Below are positions 1-7,310 of a stretch of DNA of 64,000 nucleotides, in pieces. The notes below the pieces were generated by a model. The model ran no database searches, was not told where the DNA came from, and worked only from the letters and a program-made list of their open reading frames with translations. Made by a program: the position numbers and the translations under genes. Every line of letters begins with the position of its first letter. The stretch's first letter is position 1. The DNA comes from a bacterium (GTDB lineage Bacteria > Planctomycetota > JAFGQW01): assembly GCA_030426805.1 (NCBI GenBank), contig JAUHXU010000003.1, forward strand, positions 963,220 to 1,027,219, given 5' to 3'.

Positions 1-1
1 G

Positions 2-508
2 CCGCGCGGCTGGGCGCTCTGCGACGGGCAATTGCTGCCAATCTCCTCGAACCAAGCCTTGTTCGCGATCCTCGGGACGATGTACGGCGGCGACGGCCGC
101 ACGACGTTCGGGCTTCCGGATCTCCGCGGCCGCGTGCCGGTTCATGCGGGGGAGGGATCCGGTTTGACGAAGCGTCGACCGGGTGAGAAGGGCGGCGAAG
201 AGAAGCACACGCTGATCGAGGCCGAGATTCCTCAACACGATCACCCGCCCGGTAGCGCGCAGGAACTGAACATCCCGTGCCACAACGGGCCGGCGAACAC
301 GCCGAACGCCACGGACCAGCACACACTCGCGAACGCGGCGGGGAACGCATACACGACCGACGCGCCGAACGCGCACCTCAAGCCCGGGGGCAGTATCAGC
401 GGCGCCACCGGCAAGACCGGTGGCGGCAAGGCGCACAACAACATGCAGCCCTACCAGTGTGTGAACTACATCATCGCATTGGTCGGCGTGTTTCCGTCAC
501 GGAACTGA
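2..508 (+). CDS. phage tail-collar domain protein, 3' part only
   Basis: The reading frame is open from base 2, so the gene begins before the window; the first internal ATG at 32 lies inside the conserved domain and is not the start. Visible residues begin PRGWALCDGQLLPI and continue through GTMYGGDGRTTFGLPDLRGR, the signature of the tail-collar domain (PF07484) found in phage tail fibres and in microcystin-dependent-protein-like bacterial proteins. The end, with QPYQCVNYIIALVGVFPSRN, is the usual C-terminus of that family (NMQPY..NY.IAL.G.FPSRN). No other phage gene is visible here, so a chromosomal, non-phage relative is as likely as a prophage remnant. It sits 16 bp before an NHL-repeat gene on the same strand and probably shares its transcript. 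Confidence 0.8.
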   Translation, partial: PRGWALCDGQLLPISSNQALFAILGTMYGGDGRTTFGLPDLRGRVPVHAGEGSGLTKRRPGEKGGEEKHTLIEAEIPQHDHPPGSAQELNIPCHNGPANTPNATDQHTLANAAGNAYTTDAPNAHLKPGGSISGATGKTGGGKAHNNMQPYQCVNYIIALVGVFPSRN

Positions 509-524
509 GGGGGAGGAGCGAGAC

Positions 525-1271
525 ATGGATCGGCGCCTCTTCATCAAGACCGCGAGCGGCAATCTCGGTGTCGCGTATCTGAGCCTCTGCGGTTGCTCGA
601 GCGTCGCTGCCGCCGACAGCATCCGCTATCGCCTCCGTCCGACCGAACATCGCGTCGAGCGCCTGACGTCTGATGGTGCCGTTCGGGGCACGTTCGACCC
701 CGGTCGGCGCTTCGGGCAATGGAACAACCCGATCGCGGGCGCGGTCGGACCGGATGGCCGACTCTACGTCGTCGATCGCGGCAACGATCGCATCGTGTCA
801 TTCTTCGACGACGGCACCTGCGCGGGCGTGATCGGCGGTCGCGGCCGCGGCGATGACGCGCTGCGCCATCCGTCCGACCTCGCGTTCGGGGGCGATGCGC
901 TGTACGTCGCGGACACGCTCCATCATCGCGTCGTCGTCTTCGACCGACGCGGCGCTGCCCATCGGTCGATCGGTTCGTTCGGGTTCGACGACGCGCACCT
1001 GAACGGTCCGCGCGGCGTGGCGGTCGCGCCCGATGGGCACCTGCATGTGCTCGACGCCGGCAACTGTCGTGTGCAGGTGTTTCGTGCGAACGGGTCGTTC
1101 GCGTTCGGCTACGGCGGCTACGGCCCGAGCCCCGGTCGGCTGACCCACCCGACGTCGATCGTCGCCGACCGTCGTGGGCGGATCTCGATCGCGGATCCCG
1201 CCGCCGGCGTCGTGCACGTGTTCGACGCGACCGGCCGGTTCCAGGGGCGGCTCGTGCGCACGAGCGGGTAG
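525..1271 (+). CDS. NHL-repeat beta-propeller protein with Tat/lipoprotein-like leader
   Basis: 248 residues. The ATG has a strong GGAGGAG ribosome site. The N-terminus DRRLFIKTASG resembles a twin-arginine signal, and LSLCGC near residue 24 resembles a lipobox, so export as a lipoprotein is possible. The rest is made of NHL-type blades of the form NPIAGAVGPDGRLYVVDRGNDRI and HPSDLAFGGDALYVADTLHHRV, giving about five blades. Such propellers usually mediate protein or ligand binding; no enzyme residues can be named. It follows the tail-collar gene by 16 bp and converges on the minus-strand gene ending at 1315. Confidence 0.75.
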   Translation: MDRRLFIKTASGNLGVAYLSLCGCSSVAAADSIRYRLRPTEHRVERLTSDGAVRGTFDPGRRFGQWNNPIAGAVGPDGRLYVVDRGNDRIVSFFDDGTCAGVIGGRGRGDDALRHPSDLAFGGDALYVADTLHHRVVVFDRRGAAHRSIGSFGFDDAHLNGPRGVAVAPDGHLHVLDAGNCRVQVFRANGSFAFGYGGYGPSPGRLTHPTSIVADRRGRISIADPAAGVVHVFDATGRFQGRLVRTSG

Positions 1272-1278
1272 AGAAGGC

Positions 1279-1316
1279 GAGCCGGGTTGCTCGACGCCGC
1301 CGCGCGCGGCCGGCTC
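1279..1316. terminator. possible hairpin between convergent genes
   Basis: GAGCCGG (1279-1285) and CCGGCTC (1310-1316) are perfect 7-bp arms around a 24-nt loop in the gap between two convergent genes. There is no T tract, so this is only a weak terminator candidate. Confidence 0.25.
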
Positions 1317-2580
1317 AGATCCGAATGCGGACCGGGTCGGCGATGACGGCGATGCCGAGGGGTGCGGCCGGGTCGATCACGATCGCGAGCGCCCAGACGT
1401 TGATGCCGGTCGCGGGGATTCCGCGTAGATCGAGGTTCACGGTCGCGCGGCCGTTGGCGTCGAGGATGCCGGCATTGTTTCGCAGGACCGGGAAGAGCCG
1501 GCCGTCGAGGCTCGGCGCGGTCAGTGCGTCGATGTTGAGCCAGATCGATCGGCCGTCGGGAAGACGGGTCGCCGGGCGTACGCCCGAGAGCGAGAGCCCG
1601 AGCGCGTAGGCTTGGCCTGGGTGCGCGGCGAAGTGGAGGCGATACTCCCACTGCCGCGGCATCGGCTCGATCGTCGCGACCTCGCGCGGCGGTGTGAGCT
1701 CGCGGATGCTTTCGTTAGGCAACGACACGAGCGTCGTGAACGCGGTGCTCTGCACGTCGTAGCGCCAAACGAAGAACGGCACCGGGCCCTCCGAGGAGAC
1801 GAGAACGCTGCGTCGGGCGGCGCTCGCCCGGTCGAAACCGAACGAGTACGGCGTGACCGTTGCCAGAGGTGGCGACGCGCCTCGCACCGTTGCGATCGCA
1901 CCCTGCCCCGAGATGCGCAGGATTCCGTTGCGCGTGCCGACCCAGTGGTCGCCGGTCGTCAGGTCCTGCGCGAATCCGCTCTTGGTCCCCGTCGAGGGCA
2001 CGGTGACCGAGGTGACGACCTGTCCGCTGCGGGCGAAGCGGTAGATCTGCCCCGTGACGTAGTCGAGGACGTGGTAGTCGCCGTCGTCGATACCGACCGT
2101 CAATCCGCTGGGGCGAATCATCGGTCCGGTGGTCACCACCGTCGTGACGGCGCCACTCCGGGTCACTCGGTAGATCCGGTGCACGTGGACATTCGCCTCG
2201 TCACGGTTGTCCAGGACCAGATACGAACCGTCGTCGTCGAGCTGCACCGAACACGCGCCGACACCCTGGCTTCGGTTCGTCCACGTCAGTCGGATCGAGC
2301 GGAGAATCGTCGCCGACGGATCGACCAGGAGGAGAAAGCGCGCCCCGACATCGTTCGCCCACGCGCCCATGGCGAGCGTGCGATCGTCGACGTCCACCGT
2401 GCCGCCTAGCGTGCCGAAGAAGGCGGGCGCGCGGCGCACGCCGAGCGTGGTCGCGCTGCCCTGCGCGTCGATGCGGACCGCGCCGGGGACGATGAAGCCG
2501 TACCACGGCTCGGTGTGGGGTTGCGCGGTCGCCGCGGTCGCCGCCGCGAGGAGCAGGATGCCGAGTGCCGAGAGTCGCAT
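1315..2580 (-). CDS. secreted beta-propeller-like protein, tandem paralog 1
   Basis: 421 residues with a clear signal peptide (MRLSALGILLLAAATAATAQ) and a GGAGG site just before the ATG. The body has repeated blades with D-D-G-D-Y-x-V-L-D and R-S-G-x-V-T-T elements, typical of a six- or seven-bladed propeller. The last 105 or so residues, from HPGQAYALGLSLSG to ADPVRIRI, form the C-terminal module shared with many other secreted proteins here. It is the last of three tandem paralogs downstream of two kinase genes on the same strand. Its last 540 bases appear identical to those of the next copy, a sign of recent duplication or gene conversion. Binding function unknown. Confidence 0.75.
   Translation of the reverse strand: MRLSALGILLLAAATAATAQPHTEPWYGFIVPGAVRIDAQGSATTLGVRRAPAFFGTLGGTVDVDDRTLAMGAWANDVGARFLLLVDPSATILRSIRLTWTNRSQGVGACSVQLDDDGSYLVLDNRDEANVHVHRIYRVTRSGAVTTVVTTGPMIRPSGLTVGIDDGDYHVLDYVTGQIYRFARSGQVVTSVTVPSTGTKSGFAQDLTTGDHWVGTRNGILRISGQGAIATVRGASPPLATVTPYSFGFDRASAARRSVLVSSEGPVPFFVWRYDVQSTAFTTLVSLPNESIRELTPPREVATIEPMPRQWEYRLHFAAHPGQAYALGLSLSGVRPATRLPDGRSIWLNIDALTAPSLDGRLFPVLRNNAGILDANGRATVNLDLRGIPATGINVWALAIVIDPAAPLGIAVIADPVRIRI
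1328..1865. repeat. 538-bp direct repeat, copy 1
   Basis: This segment covers the 3' part of paralog 1. Read base by base it appears identical to 2697-3234, at a constant offset of 1369 bp. Identity stops sharply at both ends, within coding sequence upstream (1866) and at the last codons downstream (1327). Confidence 0.9.
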
Positions 2581-2683
2581 GATGACCTCCAGTCGTTTTG
2601 CCTCGATGCTACTCTGATGGAATCGGGGACGCCTCGCGATCGGGCGAACTCACCTTTTTTGGTAGTCCCCGGATCATGGGCTC

Positions 2684-3958
2684 TCACACGCGGATCCGGA
2701 CCGGGTCGGCGATGACGGCGATGCCGAGGGGTGCGGCCGGGTCGATCACGATCGCGAGCGCCCAGACGTTGATGCCGGTCGCGGGGATTCCGCGTAGATC
2801 GAGGTTCACGGTCGCGCGGCCGTTGGCGTCGAGGATGCCGGCATTGTTTCGCAGGACCGGGAAGAGCCGGCCGTCGAGGCTCGGCGCGGTCAGTGCGTCG
2901 ATGTTGAGCCAGATCGATCGGCCGTCGGGAAGACGGGTCGCCGGGCGTACGCCCGAGAGCGAGAGCCCGAGCGCGTAGGCTTGGCCTGGGTGCGCGGCGA
3001 AGTGGAGGCGATACTCCCACTGCCGCGGCATCGGCTCGATCGTCGCGACCTCGCGCGGCGGTGTGAGCTCGCGGATGCTTTCGTTAGGCAACGACACGAG
3101 CGTCGTGAACGCGGTGCTCTGCACGTCGTAGCGCCAAACGAAGAACGGCACCGGGCCCTCCGAGGAGACGAGAACGCTGCGTCGGGCGGCGCTCGCCCGG
3201 TCGAAACCGAACGAGTACGGCGTGACCGTTGCCAAAGGTGGTGACGCGTTGCGGACCGTCGACACGATCCCGCCCCGCGTGACTCGTAGGATTCCGCTCC
3301 GCGTGCCGAACCAGAAGTCGCCGGTGGCGAGGTCCTGGCCGAAACCGCTCTTGCTGCCCGCGCCTTGCAAGGGAATCGACGTGACCACCTGGCCGGCGCG
3401 ATCGAAGCGGTGCAAGCCCGAGCCGATGTCGAGCACGTAGTAGTCCCCGTCGTCGATCCCGACGACCAAGGTGTTGGGAGCCACCATCGGGCCTGTGTTC
3501 ACGGCGGTGGTGACGGCACCGGAACGCGACACGCGATAGACCCGGCTGACCCGCTGGTTGCCGGCGTGACGGTGGTCCAGGAACAAGTACGATCCATCGT
3601 CGTCGAGCCGAACCGAACTCCGCCCGACGCCCTGGTTCAACGACGTCGTCGGCGACACCTGGACCGAGCGGAGAATCGTCCCCGACGGGTCGACGGTCAA
3701 CAGGTAGCGACTCGCAGGGGCGCCTCCGTTTCTCCACGCGCAGAGGAGCAGTGTCCGATCGTCGACGTCCACGGTCCCGCTGTCGGTGCCGAACATCGCC
3801 GGCGTGTTGCTCGTGTTCAGTGTCGTCGTGTTCCCCAGCGGGTCGATTCGCAACGCACCGGGCACGATGAACCCGTACCACGGCTCGGTGTGCCGTTGCG
3901 CGGTCGCCGCGGTCGCGGCCGTGATGATCGTGGCAAGAAGGGTCGTCGCGAGTCTCAT
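2684..3958 (-). CDS. secreted beta-propeller-like protein, tandem paralog 2
   Basis: 424 residues. The frame is open far upstream, but the start is placed at 3958, where MRLATTLLATIITAATAATA is a good signal peptide and GGAG lies 6-7 nt before the ATG; an in-frame ATG at 3982 has no such site. The first half resembles paralog 3 (FIVPGALRIDPLGN, GTVDVDDRTLL), while the last 180 residues are the same as in paralog 1 except the final residue (V for I). This mosaic suggests conversion between neighbours. It ends in the shared C-terminal module (ADPVRIRV). Probably an exported propeller of unknown ligand. Confidence 0.75.
   Translation of the reverse strand: MRLATTLLATIITAATAATAQRHTEPWYGFIVPGALRIDPLGNTTTLNTSNTPAMFGTDSGTVDVDDRTLLLCAWRNGGAPASRYLLTVDPSGTILRSVQVSPTTSLNQGVGRSSVRLDDDGSYLFLDHRHAGNQRVSRVYRVSRSGAVTTAVNTGPMVAPNTLVVGIDDGDYYVLDIGSGLHRFDRAGQVVTSIPLQGAGSKSGFGQDLATGDFWFGTRSGILRVTRGGIVSTVRNASPPLATVTPYSFGFDRASAARRSVLVSSEGPVPFFVWRYDVQSTAFTTLVSLPNESIRELTPPREVATIEPMPRQWEYRLHFAAHPGQAYALGLSLSGVRPATRLPDGRSIWLNIDALTAPSLDGRLFPVLRNNAGILDANGRATVNLDLRGIPATGINVWALAIVIDPAAPLGIAVIADPVRIRV
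2697..3234. repeat. 538-bp direct repeat, copy 2
   Basis: Second copy of the segment at 1328-1865, covering the 3' part of paralog 2. The two copies lie in the same orientation, 831 bp apart, so recombination between them could delete or expand the array. Confidence 0.9.
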
Positions 3959-4058
3959 GTCGGTCTCCGTTGTTGTCTTCATCCCGGTCGCCGCGACCCT
4001 ACGCGACGGCGTTCCGACCGGCTGATGGGATTGCCCGAGTCTCGCGATCGTCGGTTCT
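3959..4058. repeat. 100-bp upstream repeat, copy 1
   Basis: The 100 bp immediately upstream of paralog 2 match the 100 bp upstream of paralog 3 (5443-5542) with only five differences seen. It contains the ribosome site and the 16-mer GGCTGATGGGATTGCC at 4020-4035. The promoter region was therefore duplicated with the gene. Confidence 0.85.
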
Positions 4059-4152
4059 TTGTTTCTTATGCGATCCGCGCTGGCCGACCGCGTCCCACAT
4101 GAGGCCGACGTCGGTCGCCGCGTCGCCCGCGCCACTCGCGGGAGTTCACTCG

Positions 4153-5442
4153 TCAGATCCGGATCCGAACCGGGTCGGCGATCACAGCGATGCCGAGTGG
4201 CGCGGCCGGGTCGAGCACGACCGCGAGCGCCCAGACGTTGAAGCCGGTCGCGGCGGGGATGCCGCGTAGGTCGAGGTTCACGGTCGCGCGGCCGTTCGCG
4301 TCGAGACTTCCTGCGTTGTTTCGGAGGACCGGGAACAGCCGGCCGTCGAGGCTCGGTGCGGTCAGTGCGTCGACGTTCAGCCAGATCGAGCGGCCGTCCG
4401 GGAGTCGCGTCGCGGGGCGCACGCCCGAGAGCGAGAGCGCGAGTGCATATGCCTTGCCCGGGTGCGCGGCGAAGTGGAGGCGATACTCCCACTGACGCGG
4501 CATCGACTCGATCGTCGCGACCTCGCGCGGCGGTGTGAGCTCGCGCGGTGGCTCGCTGGTGGAGGCCACCAGCGTCGTGAACGAATTGGCTCCGACGTCG
4601 AACCACCACACCGGGTGCGGCGGACCAATGCCCCTGGGGGACAGCAGGACACGCCGCTGCGCGGCGCTCGCCCGGTCGAAGCCCAGGCCGTGCGGCGTCT
4701 CTCTCGTCAACGGCGGCGACGGGTTGCGGACCGTCGACACGACACCGTTTCGCGTGACGCGCAGGATTGTGCCGCTGACACCGAACCAGAACTCGCCGGT
4801 GGTCAGGTCCTGTGCAAGACCGCTCGAGCTGCTCAGGCCCTGCAAGGGAATCGACGCGACCACCCGACCGGCGCGATCGAAGCGGTGCAAGCCGCCCGAG
4901 CTGCCCCGTTCCAACACGTAGTAGTCACCGTCGTCGATCCCGACGACCAGGCTGTTGAGAGTCACCATCGTGCCCGTGTTCACGGCGGTCGTGACGATGC
5001 CGGACCGCGACACGCGATAGACCCGGCAGACCGGCTGAAGGCGGATTAGGCGGTCGTCCAGGAACAAGTATGATCCATCGTCGTCGAGCCGAACCGAAGT
5101 CCAGCCGATGAGCTGGCCCATCGATGTCGGCTGCGTGACTTGGACTGAGCGGAGAATCGTCCCCGACGGGTCGACCGTCAACAGGTAGCGACTCTCGGCG
5201 CCGGGTGGCTGGCTTCGCCACACGCCGTGCAGCAGCGTCCGGTCGTCGACGTCCACCGTGCCGCTGGACGTGCCGAAGGACGATGGTGTGTTGTTGGTGT
5301 TGAGCGTGGTCACCCTTCCCTGCGCGTCGATACGCAGCGAGCCGAAGCCGAAGAAGCCGTACCACGGCTCGGTATGCGGTTGCGCGGCCACCGTGGTCGC
5401 GGCCGTGATGATCGTGGCGAGAAGGGTCGTCGCGAGTCTCAT
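4153..5442 (-). CDS. secreted beta-propeller-like protein, tandem paralog 3
   Basis: 429 residues. The start is placed at 5442 (MRLATTLLATIITAATTVAAQ, a signal peptide, with GGAG upstream), not at the much earlier in-frame codons. Blade-like repeats follow (IDAQGRVTTLNT, VGIDDGDYYVLE, RVTRNGVVSTVR), and the protein ends in the shared C-terminal module (VRPATRLPDGRS, GSLDANGRATVNLD, LDPAAPLGIAVIADPVRIRI). It is the copy nearest the kinase gene ending at 5556, with a gap of 113 bp, and may lie in the same transcription unit. The C-terminal third differs from paralogs 1 and 2 by scattered substitutions, so it escaped the homogenisation that those two show. Confidence 0.75.
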   Translation of the reverse strand: MRLATTLLATIITAATTVAAQPHTEPWYGFFGFGSLRIDAQGRVTTLNTNNTPSSFGTSSGTVDVDDRTLLHGVWRSQPPGAESRYLLTVDPSGTILRSVQVTQPTSMGQLIGWTSVRLDDDGSYLFLDDRLIRLQPVCRVYRVSRSGIVTTAVNTGTMVTLNSLVVGIDDGDYYVLERGSSGGLHRFDRAGRVVASIPLQGLSSSSGLAQDLTTGEFWFGVSGTILRVTRNGVVSTVRNPSPPLTRETPHGLGFDRASAAQRRVLLSPRGIGPPHPVWWFDVGANSFTTLVASTSEPPRELTPPREVATIESMPRQWEYRLHFAAHPGKAYALALSLSGVRPATRLPDGRSIWLNVDALTAPSLDGRLFPVLRNNAGSLDANGRATVNLDLRGIPAATGFNVWALAVVLDPAAPLGIAVIADPVRIRI

Positions 5443-5542
5443 GTCGGTCTCCGCTGTCGTCTTCATCCCGGTCGCCGCGACCTCGCGCGACGGCGTTCCG
5501 ACCGGCTGATGGGATTGCCCGAGTCTCGCGATCGTCGGTTCT
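5443..5542. repeat. 100-bp upstream repeat, copy 2
   Basis: About 95% identical to 3959-4058; lies directly upstream of paralog 3 and includes GGCTGATGGGATTGCC at 5504-5519. Confidence 0.85.
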
Positions 5543-5555
5543 CTCCTTTTTTCGA

Positions 5556-7310
5556 TCAGCGGGGACCGGCCGCGTCCGCGCCGAACAGGCGCTCGAGCCC
5601 CTCCTCGGCCCGCTCCACCAGCCCGTCGTCGCCGGCGGCGAGCGCGGCCCGGCGGAGCGCTCGATGATACACGAGCCGGGGCGCGGGCGCGGCGAGAACG
5701 GCGTCCCACATGCGGTCGACGGTAGCCGGCGCGTCGCCGTCCGAAGCGAGCAGCACCGCGCCCGCCAGGAACCGCGAGAACGGATCGTCTTCGTCCGGGA
5801 CCGTGCCGCGCTCCACCGCGGCGCGCATCGCCCCGAGTTCGGCCGCGTCGAGGCCGTGTGCACCCGACCGTTCCAGCGCGGCGCCGGCGTCGAACGTGCG
5901 CCCGTCGAGCCACGCGTCGAGTGCGGCGGCCAGGTGACGCTCCGCTTCCGCGCGTTCGGCGCGGTTCCGTTCGCGCGTCAGCTCCGGCGCGATCGCGACC
6001 GCTCGCCCCGCGAGCGTCGCGAGCAGCGGGATGCCGATGGCGAGCGCGACGAGGAGCGCAGCCAGTGCGGGACGACGACGTGCGCGTCGGACGAGGCGGC
6101 CGACCGGGCCGACCCGCGAGGCGGCGACCGGCTCGCCGCGGCGCACGCGCGCGAGGTCGTCCGCGAAGGCCGCCGCGCTCGCGTACCGGCGGTCGACGTT
6201 CTTCTCTAGCGCGGTTTCGAGAACCGCACGGAGGTCGACCGGGAGTGTCGCATTCAAGCGACGCGGGTCGATCGGATCGCTCGAGAGGATCTGGCGGTGG
6301 AGCGCCTCGCGCGTCGCGCCGCGATACGGCCGTGAGAGCGTCACGCACTCGTAGAGCGTCACGCCGAGCGAGTAGACGTCGGAGCGGGCGTCGAGCCGAA
6401 CGCGCTCCGCTGCGAGTTGCTCGGGACTCATGTAGGCGAGCGTGCCGAGCGCGTCGCCGTCCTCGGTCAGCGTGAGCCGGTCGCTCTCCTCGTCCGCGGC
6501 GAGGCCGAAGTCGAGCAGCACCGGGTCGCCCGCCGGCGTGACGATCACGTTCGCCGGCTTCACATCGCGGTGGATGACGCCGGCCTCGTGCGCGGTGTGC
6601 AGCGCGCGGGCGGCCTTCTCGACGACGAGCAGGATTCGCTGCAGGTCGGCACGGGTCGCGGAGCCCGGCGCGGCGGCCCGATCGAGCGCGTCGCCGGTCA
6701 CGGTGATCTGTCGGCGCCGCTCGGCATGTGATTCGCGCGCGCGCTCGATCAGCGCGGCGAGGGTCTCGCCCTCGACGTACCGCATCGCGATGTACGCGAC
6801 GTCACCTTCGATCCCGGTGTCGTAGACCGGGCAGATCCCTGCGTGCGACAGCCTCGATGCGACTTCCGCCTCGCGCCGGAAGCGCTGGAGTGCGATCTCG
6901 GAGAGCGCGCCGATGCCCCGGAGCAGCTTCAGCGCGACGGGCCGGTTGAGTCGCTGATCCTCGGCGAGGTAGACGACGCCCTGGCCACCGCGCCCGATCT
7001 CGCGGACGATGCGGTACGGACCGATGGCGGGGAGCGTCGCGGTGCCATCCGTACCCTCGCGATCATCGTTCTGTAGTGGATCGGCGCCCTCGTCCGACAC
7101 CGGGATCGCGTCCCAGCTCGCCGCGTCGTCGGCGGTCAGGGGGCCGATCATGCCCGCGTCTCGGAGCGACCGGAGCTGTGCCGCGATCGCGTCCGCGTCG
7201 TCCACGTGCGCACGGAGCGCCTCGGCGAAGACGCCGTCGTTGAATCGACGCGCGTCCGCGAGGTGGTCGTTCACGGCGCGGTCGACGTCGAACGCGTTCG
7301 GGTCGTTCAT
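5556..7310 (-). CDS. membrane Ser/Thr protein kinase (Hanks type)
   Basis: 584 residues. ATG 7310 is chosen because it overlaps the stop of the upstream kinase gene (ATGA) and has AGGA 5 nt before it; an in-frame codon 18 nt earlier is less likely. The kinase domain spans about residues 97-390: glycine loop GRGGQGVVY (107-114), catalytic Lys in PVALKLL (K128), HRDVKPAN (247-254), DFGLA (267-271), GTLAYMSPEQL. One transmembrane segment follows at about 414-437, then about 145 residues outside. There is no obvious TPR array, unlike its partner. Probably phosphorylates a local regulator, and its position upstream of three secreted paralogs suggests it helps control them; the target is unknown. 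Confidence 0.9.
   Translation of the reverse strand: MNDPNAFDVDRAVNDHLADARRFNDGVFAEALRAHVDDADAIAAQLRSLRDAGMIGPLTADDAASWDAIPVSDEGADPLQNDDREGTDGTATLPAIGPYRIVREIGRGGQGVVYLAEDQRLNRPVALKLLRGIGALSEIALQRFRREAEVASRLSHAGICPVYDTGIEGDVAYIAMRYVEGETLAALIERARESHAERRRQITVTGDALDRAAAPGSATRADLQRILLVVEKAARALHTAHEAGVIHRDVKPANVIVTPAGDPVLLDFGLAADEESDRLTLTEDGDALGTLAYMSPEQLAAERVRLDARSDVYSLGVTLYECVTLSRPYRGATREALHRQILSSDPIDPRRLNATLPVDLRAVLETALEKNVDRRYASAAAFADDLARVRRGEPVAASRVGPVGRLVRRARRRPALAALLVALAIGIPLLATLAGRAVAIAPELTRERNRAERAEAERHLAAALDAWLDGRTFDAGAALERSGAHGLDAAELGAMRAAVERGTVPDEDDPFSRFLAGAVLLASDGDAPATVDRMWDAVLAAPAPRLVYHRALRRAALAAGDDGLVERAEEGLERLFGADAAGPR

Noticed and set aside
1..508. Prophage at the left edge
   Set aside because: Only a tail-collar domain is visible; such domains also occur in chromosomal exported proteins and no other phage gene follows.
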